Shown here: positions 24,129 through 35,000 of the stretch, one piece after another
How the letters are laid out: the number at the start of each line of letters is the position of its first letter
Numbering within the stretch: position 1 is the stretch's first letter
From: an uncultured Bacteroidota bacterium
GTDB lineage: Bacteria > Bacteroidota > Bacteroidia > Chitinophagales > Saprospiraceae
Direction of reading: 5' to 3'
DNA length: 46,329 nucleotides
Assembly (NCBI GenBank): GCA_937870795.1
Contig: CALMWS010000039.1
Location: forward strand, 1 to 46,329
The notes under the pieces: model-generated
Told to the model about the DNA's origin: nothing
Database searches by the model: none
What the model saw: only the letters and a program-made list of their open reading frames with translations
Made by a program: the position numbers and the translations under genes

Positions 24129-25853
24129 ATGGGAAAAAGAATAGTTGTCGATCCTATCACCCGTATCGAGGGACACTTAAGGATTGAAGCCGATATTGAA
24201 AATGGTAAAATCAAAGACGCCTACAGCTCGGGAACGATGGTGCGTCTTATTGAAGAAATTCTGAAAGGACGGGATCCCCGCGACGCATGGGCATACGTTG
24301 GAAGGGTTTGTGGTGTTTGCACATCTACACACTCCCTCACCTCTGTCCGCACAGTTGAAGATGCGCTGAAAATAAACATACCTGCGAATGCAGAGTTGGT
24401 GAGAAACATCATGCATTGCACACTCTATATGCACGATCACGTGGTGCACTTTTATCACCTACATGCCATGGACTGGGTGGATGTAGTAAATGCATTGAAA
24501 GCTGACCCTAAAAAAACTTCAGAACTTGCACAAAGTCTTTCACATTGGCCCAAAAGTTCTCCCGGTTATTTTAGCGACATCCAGGCTCGTATTGGCAAGT
24601 TTGTGGCCAGCGGTCAGCTCGGCATTTTTGCCAACGGTTATTGGGGACACCCTGCCTACAAACTGCCGGCCGAAGTAAACCTGATAGGTCTTGCACACTA
24701 TCTTGAAGCATTGGAGTGGCAGAAAGAAATCGTAAAAATCCATGCCATCTTCGGTGGTAAGAACCCCCACCCCAACTATTTGGTGGGTGGTATGGCCTGC
24801 TCAATCGGGCTCGATGATGTAAGCGGTATCAATGCAGAAAGACTGGCCATGGTGGATCGCTTGCTGGAAGAAGGCAAACAATTCATTGAACAGGTTTATA
24901 TTCCGGATCTGATGGCCATTGCTTCCTTCTACAAAGACTGGGGCGGCATAGGTGGAGGTTTGGGCAACTACCTTGTTTACGGGGACCTGCCTACAAAAGG
25001 CATCAACGATCCTTCTTCGTTCAAATTCCCTGGGGGAGCCATCCTCAACAAGGACATCAGCAAGGTCTACGACGTGGATCTCAAAAAAGATGACGAAATT
25101 CAGGAATTTATCAAACACTCCTGGTATGACTACAGTGGTGGCGATGAGCAAGGCCTTCACCCATGGAAAGGCGAAAGTAAGATCAACTATACCGGACCCA
25201 AACCACCATTTGAACACCTTGATGTAAAGGATAAGTACTCTTATCTTAAGACACCAAGATGGAATGGCAATGCCATGGAGGTAGGACCGCTGGCACGTGT
25301 GCTGGTAGGTTATGCCAAAGGCATCGAAGAATACCGTGCTGTAGTTGACAAAGCGCTTACAGACCTGAATGTACCGGTTACAGCCCTGTTCTCAACATTG
25401 GGAAGAACGGCAGCCAGAGGTTTTGAATGCGCATTGACTGCACAGTGGGGCAGAGAATTCTTTGACCAGTTGATCAGCAATATCAAAAACGGTGATACGA
25501 GAATGGCAGACACCAGTCTGTTCAATCCGGAAACCTGGCCTAAAACAGCCTTTGGAGTAGGATTTGCCGAAGCGCCAAGAGGTGCACTTGCCCACTGGAT
25601 CAACATCGAAGATCAGAAGATTGCCAATTATCAGCTGGTAGTCCCTACCACATGGAATGCTTCACCCAGAGATACCAAAGGCCAGATGTCGGCTTATGAA
25701 TCATCACTGATCGACACACCGGTAGCCGATGAAACACAACCACTGGAAATCATCAGAACCATCCACAGTTTTGATCCTTGTATGGCCTGCAGCGTTCACC
25801 TTTATGATGAAGAAGGCACAACCGTAAGCAGGGTCAATGTAGTAGGTGATTAA
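24129..25853 (+). CDS. [NiFe] hydrogenase large subunit, membrane-bound uptake type
   Basis: The product has 574 aa. N-terminal signature VDPITRIEGHLRIE; NiFe ligands RVCGVCTSTHS (Cys61, Cys64) and DPCMACSVH near the end (Cys551, Cys554, His557). It splits H2 and is exported with the Tat-borne small subunit. A 17-residue tail after His557 (LYDEEGTTVS and on) is the segment expected to be removed by the maturation protease encoded two genes later. It lies 19 nt after the small-subunit gene. Length and motifs are normal for group 1 uptake hydrogenases. Confidence 0.97.
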   Translation: MGKRIVVDPITRIEGHLRIEADIENGKIKDAYSSGTMVRLIEEILKGRDPRDAWAYVGRVCGVCTSTHSLTSVRTVEDALKINIPANAELVRNIMHCTLYMHDHVVHFYHLHAMDWVDVVNALKADPKKTSELAQSLSHWPKSSPGYFSDIQARIGKFVASGQLGIFANGYWGHPAYKLPAEVNLIGLAHYLEALEWQKEIVKIHAIFGGKNPHPNYLVGGMACSIGLDDVSGINAERLAMVDRLLEEGKQFIEQVYIPDLMAIASFYKDWGGIGGGLGNYLVYGDLPTKGINDPSSFKFPGGAILNKDISKVYDVDLKKDDEIQEFIKHSWYDYSGGDEQGLHPWKGESKINYTGPKPPFEHLDVKDKYSYLKTPRWNGNAMEVGPLARVLVGYAKGIEEYRAVVDKALTDLNVPVTALFSTLGRTAARGFECALTAQWGREFFDQLISNIKNGDTRMADTSLFNPETWPKTAFGVGFAEAPRGALAHWINIEDQKIANYQLVVPTTWNASPRDTKGQMSAYESSLIDTPVADETQPLEIIRTIHSFDPCMACSVHLYDEEGTTVSRVNVVGD

Positions 25854-25871
25854 TCCTCTAAATGTAAAACA

Positions 25872-26609
25872 ATGGCAGAAAAACTATTAAGGGTACACCG
25901 GCTCAGGCGAATTTACGTGTGGGAGTTACCCGTAAGAATATACCACTGGATCAATGTACTGGTTTTGCTGGTACTGGTGGTCACCGGATTTTACATTGGC
26001 AACCCACTGGCCTTGCTGAGTGGCAAAGAAGCTTCAGAGGCCTATACCATGGGCTGGTTCAGATTCCTGCATTTTGCAGCCGCGTATATTTTCTTTTTCA
26101 ACTTTGTATTCCGGATTTACTGGGGCTTTGTGGGAAATAAATATGCCAACTGGAAACAGTTTATTCCCACCTCCAAAGCATTCTGGAAAGAATTGAAAAC
26201 GGTATTGAAAGTAGATATCCTTCAGATGAAAGGAGACAAGGAAGAAAGAGAACACCTGAGTATTGGTCACAACGCGCTTGCCGGTCTGACCTACTTTGGC
26301 ACCTTCCTTGCCTTCCTGCTCCAATGTCTTACCGGCTTTGGACTCTATGCATCCATGGCTTCCTGGTGGTTTCCCAAGCTTTTTGCCTGGGTACCCTTCC
26401 TTTTGGGAGGCGATATCCTTACACGACAGATCCACCATTGGACCATGTGGTTTTTTATCCTTTTTGCAGCCATCCACGTGTACCTGGTATTTTACCATGA
26501 CTACGTAGAAGGCAGAGGTGAAATCAGCAGCATGGGCGGAGGATGGAAATTTATTGAAGAAGAATTTTTCAAAAAGAATAAATCCCATACCCCAAATCCA
26601 GAGGCATGA
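25872..26609 (+). CDS. Hydrogenase b-type cytochrome subunit
   Basis: The product has 245 aa and matches the Ni/Fe-hydrogenase b-type cytochrome family (HyaC/HupC). The start is VWELPVRIYHWINVLVLL, with later helices FRFLHFAAAYIFFFNFVFRIYWGF, LTYFGTFLAFLLQCLTGFGLY and HHWTMWFFILFAAIHVYLVFYHDY. Histidines in RIYHW, FLHF, IHHW and AAIH are the likely ligands of two haems b. The conserved tail EGRGEISSMGGGWKF is present. It passes electrons from the distal cluster of the small subunit to the quinone pool. Its stop overlaps the next gene (ATGA). Confidence 0.96.
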   Translation: MAEKLLRVHRLRRIYVWELPVRIYHWINVLVLLVLVVTGFYIGNPLALLSGKEASEAYTMGWFRFLHFAAAYIFFFNFVFRIYWGFVGNKYANWKQFIPTSKAFWKELKTVLKVDILQMKGDKEEREHLSIGHNALAGLTYFGTFLAFLLQCLTGFGLYASMASWWFPKLFAWVPFLLGGDILTRQIHHWTMWFFILFAAIHVYLVFYHDYVEGRGEISSMGGGWKFIEEEFFKKNKSHTPNPEA

Positions 26610-27085
26610 TCAATACCAACAACAAGCCTGTACTCCTCCTCGGCATCGGCAATATTCTCATGGGCGATGAAGGCGTAGGCATACACGCTATCGAACGGGC
26701 AGAATCCTTCGATATCCCCGAATGGATGGATACCTTAGACGGAGGTACCGGAGGATTTCACCTGCTCGAATATTTTGAAAAATACAGGCATGTAGTCATG
26801 ATTGACGCAACCTTGGATGATAAAACCACAGGTAGCTGGCGAAAAATTACCCCCCGATATGCATCCGACTTTCCACGCGCCATGAGTACCCACGACATTG
26901 GTCTTAAGGATCTCGTAAGCGCATTGCACCTATCAGGTCGTTTGCCGGAAATCACGTTATACGTAATCAGTATAGAGAGTATACAACAGCAAGGTATTTA
27001 TCTTACGGATAAAGTAAATAAAGGAATGGAAGAAGTATTGCAAGATATTTTGGCAACTGTACATGAACCTCTTGCAGTGGTGTAA
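26606..27085 (+). CDS. Hydrogenase maturation protease (HyaD/HupD family)
   Basis: The product has 159 aa. LLGIGNILMGDEGVGIHAIE is the family start. Nickel-sensing residues equivalent to those of HybD are Glu22, Asp67 (VVMIDAT) and His96 (STHDIGL). The enzyme clips the C-terminal tail of the large subunit after the last NiFe ligand, once nickel is in place. It overlaps the cytochrome gene by 4 nt and is the last gene before the terminator-like hairpin at 27146. Confidence 0.95.
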   Translation: MINTNNKPVLLLGIGNILMGDEGVGIHAIERAESFDIPEWMDTLDGGTGGFHLLEYFEKYRHVVMIDATLDDKTTGSWRKITPRYASDFPRAMSTHDIGLKDLVSALHLSGRLPEITLYVISIESIQQQGIYLTDKVNKGMEEVLQDILATVHEPLAVV

Positions 27086-27145
27086 AGTACTAAAACACAA
27101 ATAATGTAATGACTTGTTGTTTTGAGCAGGAAGTTATAATGAGTG

Positions 27146-27194
27146 AAGGCTTCAAATCTTTATCTAAAAGTTCAGGATTGGAAGCCTTTCCTTT
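27146..27194 (+). terminator. Terminator-like hairpin after the hydrogenase operon
   Basis: AAGGCTTC (27146-27153) pairs with GAAGCCTT (27181-27188), 8 bp with a 27-nt loop, and is followed by TCCTTTTT. It lies 60 nt after the protease stop codon. The long loop makes it a weaker candidate than the other terminators in the window. Confidence 0.5.
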
Positions 27195-27255
27195 TTAAAA
27201 GCCCTCCTATTACTAAACTTCAGTTATATTCTTACCATTGAATAAATCCCTCAAG

Positions 27256-27274
27256 AGTGTAAAAAAGTATTAAA
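27256..27274 (-). promoter_or_regulatory. 19-nt motif TTTAATACTTTTTTACACT, site 1 (reverse orientation)
   Basis: It is identical over 19 nt to sites 2 (31939-31957) and 3 (37771-37789). Here it reads on the minus strand, 62 nt before the GTG at 27337 of the hybrid kinase gene. Orientation relative to the regulated gene is the same as that of site 2 relative to the OmpR-type regulator gene. It is a candidate operator for that regulator, which would make the kinase autoregulated. Confidence 0.55.
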
Positions 27275-27336
27275 AAGCCAGGGTGGCAGGCAATGAAGCT
27301 AGTCCAATTGTCAATTTGACAGTATCTTGCATTAAA

Positions 27337-30300
27337 GTGCAAATTTTGAGGCTTCAATTCATCATTTATATCATTTTAGGATGTTTTTTTGAGACAACGC
27401 TCAATGGTCAGTCCTTTAAGACTCGATTTGAATACTTGAGTGATGATCAAGGACTTCCTCAAAATCATGTGTTTAGTGTATCACAGGACAGTGATGGGTT
27501 TATTTGGTTTTGCACCATGGGTGGATTAGCCAAGTACGATGGCTTTCAATTCACCAATTTCACATTTGACGAGCAGGATTCAACCACCGTATCTGCCTCC
27601 TACATTGACCAGATTCTGGAAGACAGCAAACACAGGTTTTGGGTTGGCACCTTGAATGGCTTTAACCAAATGGATCGCAAAACAGGCAAATTCAAGAGGT
27701 ATTTGCACAATGAAAATGATGTCAATAGCCTTGGCCACAATAAAACCAAAGGACTGGCAGAAAGAAAGGATGGGAAAATATGGATCGTACATAATGATGG
27801 TATTGATTGTTTTGATCCTCAAACAGAAAAATTTGTCCACTATTTACATGATGATTTTGAAATCAGCAGACATTCCGGACACGTTTTTATTGACCGCAAA
27901 AACCGAATTTGGGTAATTGGCACCAAAGGCGTTTTTTTGGTAAATGAATCCAGACAAAACCTTGAATATATAGGGCAACCTGCCGTTAAATCTGAAATAC
28001 CATTGGAAGGAAGGAAGTTTTATGAAGACTCTCAAGGCAATTTGTGGGTGGGATTCAACAGGTGTTTGGCACTATTCAATACTGAGAACCGAAGTTTTAC
28101 CTTATCTCCCATAGGCAAAAATGGGCTCGATGTATCCCAAGTACTGGAATACCCGAAAGGAACACTGGCGATTGGCACACACGGAGATGGATTAATCATG
28201 TATTCGCTTAAAGAAAGAAAAATCATACAACAATACAATTATTCTCCTTCAGATCCCGGGGGTATTAGCGGGTCATCCATTTACAGCATGCATGTTGACA
28301 AACAAAACAATCTATGGTTAGGCTTATTTTATGGGGTCAATAAAATAAATCCGGGCAGCGATCGATTTCCATTGATGACACATGCACCGGGCATACACAA
28401 CCTGGCCAATTATAGTTTGTTGTTGCACCAGGACAACTATGGTGGCATCTGGAACAACACGATGAAGGGACTCTTTTATATAAAGAATTCCAGTTCACCT
28501 TATATTTCAATGTTAAGCCCCCCTCAATTCTCACAGGGCTTTAATAATTTGAAACCCATATTTTCCGACAATCAAAAATTGTATTTCAGCATACTCAACA
28601 AGGGTATTTTTGCTTATTCTTTTTCGAAGAAAACCATAGAAACCATTGCCCCTGATAAAAATCTGGGGGAATTGGTAGTGCAAAAATTTGAAATACACCC
28701 AAAAAAACCTACTGCTCTTTTTATAGGATGTGTGCAGGGACTTTGCAAGCTGGATCTTTTATCCGGTGATACAACCTGGCTGCTGCCCAAGCGCATGGAT
28801 CAAAGACTTTCGGGTAATTATGTGGGACGATTTTATTCTCCTGATGGAAATCAATTTTATTTTATTAATACAGAAAAACTTTGTGTCTATGACTGGGATA
28901 AGAAGACAATGCGATCCGTATCCTCACCTTATCCCATAAAGGGTACAATTTTTAATATTAAGAAAAACAACAACCAACTATGGATTGCCAGCACCTATCA
29001 AATATACATTTATAATATAAATAATAATACATGGAAAAATGTAGTTCGCAAGGATGACGGATCACGTCTTCCTTCTGCGGGTTTGGAAATAGACAAACAG
29101 GGTTACATTTGGAGCATTACTGATTCCGAAATCAGTAGGATTGATCCGAATGGAAAGGTAACACACCACTATCACTCTCCCACAGGATTTACAAATGGAA
29201 ACAATGCACAAGGCAGGGATGGTACGTTGTTTTTTGGAGGCAATGAAGGGGGTGTGATATTTCATCCTGAACGATATTTCAAAGATACGATTGCACCTAA
29301 AATAATATTTACAGGCCTTGAAATTGCCAACAAAGCTGAAGACCTTGGCATACAAAATGAATACGTAAGCACATTCCGCCTGAAGCACAACCAAAAAACA
29401 TTCTCTCTCAATTACGCTGCTTTGCATTTTATCAACAGAGAAGCCATTCGTTATCACTACAGGCTTCTGGGCTTCGACAAGGACTGGATTTACGGGGGAA
29501 GTAAAAGAAGGGTCACCTACACCAATCTCTCACCGGGAACATATACCTTTGAAGCGATTGCCACAACTGAAGATGGGATAAGTTCTAAAATGCCATTAAA
29601 AATTACCATCATTATAGAAGCCCCTTTTTACCGAACATGGGCTTTCTATGCTTTGATTGCTTTCCTTATAGCTTTGCTTTCCTATCTTTTTTACGATATA
29701 AGAAAGAAAGCCGCTGAAGCGGAAAAGAAGAGAGAACTGGCAGAACAAAATGCCAATTACAAATCTATGTTTATGGCCAATATGAGCCATGAAATACGGA
29801 CACCCATGAATGCCATTGTAGGCCTGAATCAATTGTTGATGGACACGCCTTTGACACCCAAACAAATGGAATATGTAAAGGCCATCAATATTTCATGTGA
29901 AAATATGCTTTGGATAATTAATGATATTCTGGATCAGGCCAAAATTGAAAGCGGTAAATACACCATTGTTCACAAAGATTTCAACCTGATGCAAATGTTG
30001 GAACAAATCAGAACTTTATTTGCGGCCAGGGCGGGCGAAAAGGATTTGGTTTTTGATCTAAAGATAGATAACGATGTCCCTCTCTTATTGAAAGGAGATC
30101 AGGTGCGCTTATTTCAAATTCTTGCCAATCTTCTGGGCAATGCTATTAAGTTCACCAACCAAGGTAAAGTAAATTTACAGGTAGGTATTTACCAGACCAT
30201 CTCCAATGGTTGTGAATTGCGATTTGATGTAAGAGATACCGGCATTGGTATACCCAGAGAAAAGCTGGAAGAAATTTTTGATAGCTTTAGCCAGATTCAG

Positions 30301-30867
30301 GAATTAGAAAATACGGGTAATCAGGGAACCGGACTTGGCTTGTCTATTGTAAAACAGTTGTGCTCTTTGTTGGGTGGTAAAATCAGCGTAGAGTCAACCC
30401 ACGGTCAGGGATCCAACTTCACTTTAATCCTGCCTTTCGAATTTGCAAGTCAGCATAATATTATCCAGGAGGGCAAGACCAAAGCAAAGACCATGTATGG
30501 ACTCCATATTTTACTGGTAGAAGATGCCCCTCTAAACCAATTGGTGGCCTCAGAATTGCTTTACAAACACTTTGAAGGCTTAAATCTGGATATTGTTTCA
30601 AATGGAGAAGAAGCCTTGAAAAAATGCAGTACTACCCAATATGATGTAGTTTTAATGGATGTTAAAATGCCGGTTATGGATGGCTTAGAGGCAACGCGTC
30701 AATTGCGTAAGATGGGATACAGTTATCCCATACTGGGATTAACTGCTAATGCCATACCCCAACAGCTGGAGGAATGTAAAAAAGCAGGTATGGATGAAAG
30801 TACAACCAAACCCATTAAAATAGGGGAATTAGTGGAAAAAATACAAGCCTTGGTAAACCGTGATTGA
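27337..30867 (+). CDS. Hybrid sensor kinase: propeller sensor, Y_Y_Y, HisKA, ATPase, receiver
   Basis: The product is about 1176 aa from GTG 27337; a GTG at 27283 or a TTG at 27346 are alternatives, none of them ATG. The order is signal peptide or N-terminal TM, two-component propeller repeats with xFxxLSxxxGLxxNxVxxIxxDxxGxxWxxT-like blades (FEYLSDDQGLPQNHVFS; later blades less regular), a Y_Y_Y domain (HYHYRLLGFDKDW, YTNLSPGTYTFE) and TM helix WAFYALIAFLIALLSYLFY. Then come HisKA (MANMSHEIRTPMNA, His at 29788-29790), HATPase (LLGNAIKFT, DTGIGIP, GTGLGLSIVK) and a receiver with Asp at 30658-30660 (VVLMDVKMPVMDG). It lacks the AraC-type HTH of typical hybrid systems, so the signal must pass on to HPt. 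Ligand unknown. Confidence 0.9.
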   Translation: MQILRLQFIIYIILGCFFETTLNGQSFKTRFEYLSDDQGLPQNHVFSVSQDSDGFIWFCTMGGLAKYDGFQFTNFTFDEQDSTTVSASYIDQILEDSKHRFWVGTLNGFNQMDRKTGKFKRYLHNENDVNSLGHNKTKGLAERKDGKIWIVHNDGIDCFDPQTEKFVHYLHDDFEISRHSGHVFIDRKNRIWVIGTKGVFLVNESRQNLEYIGQPAVKSEIPLEGRKFYEDSQGNLWVGFNRCLALFNTENRSFTLSPIGKNGLDVSQVLEYPKGTLAIGTHGDGLIMYSLKERKIIQQYNYSPSDPGGISGSSIYSMHVDKQNNLWLGLFYGVNKINPGSDRFPLMTHAPGIHNLANYSLLLHQDNYGGIWNNTMKGLFYIKNSSSPYISMLSPPQFSQGFNNLKPIFSDNQKLYFSILNKGIFAYSFSKKTIETIAPDKNLGELVVQKFEIHPKKPTALFIGCVQGLCKLDLLSGDTTWLLPKRMDQRLSGNYVGRFYSPDGNQFYFINTEKLCVYDWDKKTMRSVSSPYPIKGTIFNIKKNNNQLWIASTYQIYIYNINNNTWKNVVRKDDGSRLPSAGLEIDKQGYIWSITDSEISRIDPNGKVTHHYHSPTGFTNGNNAQGRDGTLFFGGNEGGVIFHPERYFKDTIAPKIIFTGLEIANKAEDLGIQNEYVSTFRLKHNQKTFSLNYAALHFINREAIRYHYRLLGFDKDWIYGGSKRRVTYTNLSPGTYTFEAIATTEDGISSKMPLKITIIIEAPFYRTWAFYALIAFLIALLSYLFYDIRKKAAEAEKKRELAEQNANYKSMFMANMSHEIRTPMNAIVGLNQLLMDTPLTPKQMEYVKAINISCENMLWIINDILDQAKIESGKYTIVHKDFNLMQMLEQIRTLFAARAGEKDLVFDLKIDNDVPLLLKGDQVRLFQILANLLGNAIKFTNQGKVNLQVGIYQTISNGCELRFDVRDTGIGIPREKLEEIFDSFSQIQELENTGNQGTGLGLSIVKQLCSLLGGKISVESTHGQGSNFTLILPFEFASQHNIIQEGKTKAKTMYGLHILLVEDAPLNQLVASELLYKHFEGLNLDIVSNGEEALKKCSTTQYDVVLMDVKMPVMDGLEATRQLRKMGYSYPILGLTANAIPQQLEECKKAGMDESTTKPIKIGELVEKIQALVNRD

Positions 30868-31216
30868 TCTCTCAACGCTTTTTGGTTTATTTGATGATGA
30901 AGCTTTAGTAGTTAAGTTCCTTTCATTGTTTCAAAAAGAAGTGCCACTGTTGATGGTTCAGCTAGAAAATAATATTTTAGAAAAGGAACCTGAAAAAGCC
31001 AATATCAATGCACATACTATAAAAAGTCAGCTCAAATATCTTGGGGCCACCGATGCAATAAAACTGGCAGAAAGTCTTGAGCATGCATGTGAACCTAACG
31101 CGGGTTATTCAGTAGAAAAACAGCTGGAAACACTGGAGGCATTGAAAAAAGAAATTACTTTAGTACTGCTGTGCACTCAAAACTGGCTCAACGGAGCAAA
31201 GATTGTCAAGCCTTAA
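30860..31216 (+). CDS. Stand-alone histidine phosphotransfer (HPt) protein
   Basis: The product has 118 aa. It is a four-helix HPt protein: FDDEALVVKFLSLFQKEVP, then INAHTIKSQLKYLGA with the likely phospho-His52, then LAESLEHACE. Its start overlaps the end of the hybrid kinase gene by 8 nt, so the two are translationally coupled. It should take the phosphate from the kinase receiver and give it to a response regulator, the obvious candidate being the OmpR-type protein encoded convergently and overlapping its 3' end by 11 nt. Confidence 0.88.
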   Translation: MIDLSTLFGLFDDEALVVKFLSLFQKEVPLLMVQLENNILEKEPEKANINAHTIKSQLKYLGATDAIKLAESLEHACEPNAGYSVEKQLETLEALKKEITLVLLCTQNWLNGAKIVKP

Positions 31217-31895
31217 CAACCATCTGATAGCCACTGCCATGGATGTTGAGAAAAGAAATTCGGCCATCTTCACCCAAGTAAGTCCTAAGCTTGCTTACAT
31301 AAACATTTAAACTGCGCTCCCTGAAATTGTGCTCATCATCCCAAATGAGTTTCAAAGCCATGTCCCTTTCAATGATCCCGTCCGCAGCATCGCAAAAAAG
31401 CTTCAGTAGCTTGGCTTCAATGGCACTCATTCGCTGAATCCTATCTTCATTTTTTAATTCACGGGTAGAAGCATTAAATTCGTAGCCTCCTATCTGATAA
31501 ATTTGCGCCTCACCCTTTTTACGGGAGGGAGCCTCTACCCTTCTCAATATGGCCTGTACCCTTAGATGTAGTTCCTGCATACTGAAGGGTTTTGTAATGT
31601 AATCATCAGCCCCCAATTCCAATCCCTGTATTCTCTTTTCCTTTTCAATCTCACCGGTGAGAAATAAAAATGGGATCTCTGGCTGAAGCAATTTCATTTC
31701 TGATGCCAATTCAAATCCTGTTTTTAACGGCATACGCACATCCAGGATACAAAGACCATAGGATTGCTTTTTAAATGATTCAAGACCTTCAAATGCATTG
31801 TGGAAAAGATCACAATTAAAACCCTTGGCTTCAAGGTATTCTTTCACCAGTGGACTCAGGGTACGATCGTCGTCAACCATTAAAATTCTTGTCAT
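31206..31895 (-). CDS. OmpR/PhoB-type response regulator, probable end of the phosphorelay
   Basis: The product has 229 aa from ATG 31895, where MTRILMVDDD starts the receiver; a longer frame begins at 32030 in the divergent promoter and is unlikely. The receiver has D8-D10, phospho-Asp52 (LCILDVRMP), T of FLFLTGE and K of YITKPF. The output is a winged helix (YEFNASTRELK, MSAIEAKLLKLF, LNVYVSKLRTYLGEDG, IHGSGYQMV). It is placed tail to tail with the HPt gene and head to head with the TANFOR-like gene, and a copy of the 19-nt motif lies 44 nt before its start. It probably binds that motif and controls itself, the kinase and two surface-protein operons. Confidence 0.9.
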   Translation of the reverse strand: MTRILMVDDDRTLSPLVKEYLEAKGFNCDLFHNAFEGLESFKKQSYGLCILDVRMPLKTGFELASEMKLLQPEIPFLFLTGEIEKEKRIQGLELGADDYITKPFSMQELHLRVQAILRRVEAPSRKKGEAQIYQIGGYEFNASTRELKNEDRIQRMSAIEAKLLKLFCDAADGIIERDMALKLIWDDEHNFRERSLNVYVSKLRTYLGEDGRISFLNIHGSGYQMVVKA

Positions 31896-31938
31896 GAGCA
31901 GAGGCTGTTGAAATACAAAAATAATCAAAGACCCGTGT

Positions 31939-31986
31939 TTTAATACTTTTTTACACTTTTTACCTTTTACTAACATATTTCCCGCA
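31939..31986 (+). promoter_or_regulatory. 19-nt motif, site 2, with extended promoter match
   Basis: TTTAATACTTTTTTACACT (31939-31957) followed by an extended match to site 3: TTTTTA, then TTTT, CT, ACAT, TTT and C at the same spacing. It lies 50-97 nt before the ATG of the TANFOR-like gene and 44 nt from the divergent regulator start, so one site can serve both. The T-rich direct repeats look like a PhoB/OmpR-type tandem site plus a basal promoter. Confidence 0.6.
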
Positions 31987-32035
31987 TCAGCCATTGCCAA
32001 CTTTGCCTTGCAATTAACTACAAACATCAACTGTC

Positions 32036-35000
32036 ATGCGATTACAAACATTTTTTAAGCTGGGTCTGATATCCCTTGTGTTGCTGCCCACAGTGCTGGT
32101 TAGCCAAAATATAAATGTAAGTCTCATCTTTCCCCCTCCGGCACCCAGTTCTGTGGAGGCACTTGTAAAACTCAACGGACAAGCCATCATTACGCTGTCA
32201 AATGCAGGTGCTCAAAGCCATAGCCTGAAATTACTGGTAAGCCTGGATGGAAACAACGGTGTAAAAGCCAATATGACCAATGACTATGTTCCCTCTACAA
32301 TCATCACCCTCGGTGCCGGAGAGAGCAAGGTTTTGACAGGAACCATGTTAAATGCCCATTATGCCAATCTGACTGAAAATCACCTTCAATACAGTGGTGT
32401 TACCAAAAATACCATTCTACAAACTGAAAAACTTCCGGAAGGCGTATATACCATCTGCGTGAAAGCTTACGATTACAATACCGGTGTACTTTTATCCTCT
32501 TCCTTTGGAGGATGCACCACCATCATGGTCACTCAATACGACCCTCCTATGATTTTACTTCCAACGCATAACAGCACCGTCCTTGCGTCACAACCCACCT
32601 TTACCACAATGAGTTGGACTCCCTCCGGCATTCCCGGAACAACCCGATATAAAATGGAATTGATAGACATGGATCTCAATCACCTGCTCAATCCCAATGA
32701 AGCTTTCGACAATCCGGCCATTATCCTGCATTTTAAAAAGGATAATTTAATTACCACCAATTTCGTTTACGATGCCTCGCTGCCCAAGTTGACCCCCGGA
32801 CATCACTATGCCATGCGCGTCACAGCCTATGATCCACAAAACAAACTGAATTACAAAAACAAAGGAAAAAGCCCTGTCATTTCTTTTCTTTATAAATTTC
32901 CTGAGATCAACAACAATCCTCCTAAGAACAATGGACTGGAGCCCGGAAACTTTGATGTTAAAAACAATAACCAAAATGTATACAGCTTGGCTTCCTGTCA
33001 GCAAAATATCAACATTGCCGACAACGTAGCAATAGCCGGCAATGGCATTATAAAAAAATACGATGTTATAACCATCGGTCAGTTTAAACTCAAATTGACA
33101 GAAGTCAACTGGAACAACACAACGCTGTCAGGTAAAGGAAAAATCATACAATCCTGGTTCAAAGTACCTATACTGGTAGAATTTACAGATCTGAAAATCA
33201 ATAAAAATAAAATTGTAATCGACGGCAGCGCTATTGGCAGAAATGACAACAATGTGCCTTCAGACTGGATCAATGATCTGGGCAACATCTCCTTTGGAGG
33301 GCCCCAGATCGAAGCTTTATTCAACAAACTTTTGGGCAGCCCGCAAAGAGTAATGACCTGGCCTTATGAAAACATGGATAGCATTGGACTGGGCATGCCC
33401 ATAGGCATAAAAAGAAATTTTGGAGGAGCCGACCAGACAATAGCCATCGTAGGTATGGTGTTTTCTGCCAAGGGTGCCGGTTTAAATGCGGTTTCACAGG
33501 TCAAAATGCCTGCTTACAATCAGAAAATCTCTGTAGCAGCATCCGGAGTTTGCATCGATGAAAAAGGCTTTACCAAAGAAGCTTTATTGTATTTGATCGA
33601 AGAACTGACCCTCAATCAAAACGGCAATCTTAAACTCAAATTATTCGAAGGAGAACCGGGCAATCTCCAAAAAGGGACCTACCTCAAAATGGATACCAAA
33701 GGGTTCGCCGGCATGCAGTTGGATGGAAAATTTGTAATTGACAGCAAGGTTGCCAAACCGGTAGACCCTCAACTTTCATCAGTGGATGCGGTGTTTAAGA
33801 TTACCGTTGAGAACCCATCAAATTTTATTCTCAACAACATCAGTGTCACCCCTTTCACCCTGGTGAAATTGCCGGAATTCCAAATGACAGTTTCCGGTCT
33901 GTCAATTGATCATTCAGACCTCCAAAATCCTGATGGCATTACCTTTCCATCACCGGGATACAATGATAAAGGCAATCTATGGCAAGGCTTTTACCTTAAA
34001 AATATTACTGTGAAAATTCCTTCGAGGTTCCACAACAATCAAACCATAAGCTGCCAGCATTTTGTCATTGACCAGGCAGGTTTCAGCGGAATGGTGGATG
34101 TGCCGATAGTTTTTGATAAGAACAAAGGAGAAATGGGAGAGAAAAAGTGGAAATACTCCATGAAAGGTCTTTACATCAAGATCATTAAAAATCAATTCAA
34201 CGAAGGCAAATTCAACGGGGAAATCAGGGTGCCTGTAACTTCAAAAGATTTGTATCTAACGTACCATGCCGCCATGAGCCTAAATGCGAATAATAAACTA
34301 CTATATAATCTTACCCTTACCAATCAAAATGACATAACCTTCCCTGCCATATTTGCCAAAGGCAGCATCAATCCGGATACTGAACTGCAATTGGAAGAAG
34401 AAGGCAATGGTTTCGATCCCGAACTTCATCTTTATGCGACCCTCACATTTAACCGAACCTACAGCTACGAAATTCAGGGTTTCAATTTCGACATTTCAGA
34501 TGTAGAGGTGCAAGATCTGATCATTTCTAAAGAGGGTGTTGCCATGGGTCCCAACGGAGGATTTTCGCACAGCTATGAATCCGACCAAAGAAGCCTGAAT
34601 GGCTTTGACATAAGCATAGATACCTTCTATTTTAAAAAGAAAAATCAAATGTATGTAGGCTTTTCTATTTCACTGGTTGGTGAAGACAATGCAGTGGGTG
34701 GGAATGCAGGGTTTACTGTCAATACCTCCTATCAACCCGACCACATGATGACGGGAGCCATTCAATTGCAGGAAATAGGCATCCATGGAGATATTTCCGT
34801 AGCAACCATCGATGGTAAAATTGTCATCATGGAAGATGATCCTGTATACGGCGATGGCTTCAAAGGAAGTGTTTCCGTAAAATTAAATCTGGGGGAAAAG
34901 GGTAGCTCTATTGGAGGGTCAGTAAACATCATCTTCGGCAAAATGCCTGCCCTTAACAATGTAGACCCATACCGTTACTTCTTCTTTAAAGGTGAAATGT

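Noticed and set aside
27337-30867. Classical one-protein hybrid two-component system
   Set aside because: The C-terminus ends with the receiver; no AraC-type HTH follows, and HPt and OmpR-type proteins are encoded separately.
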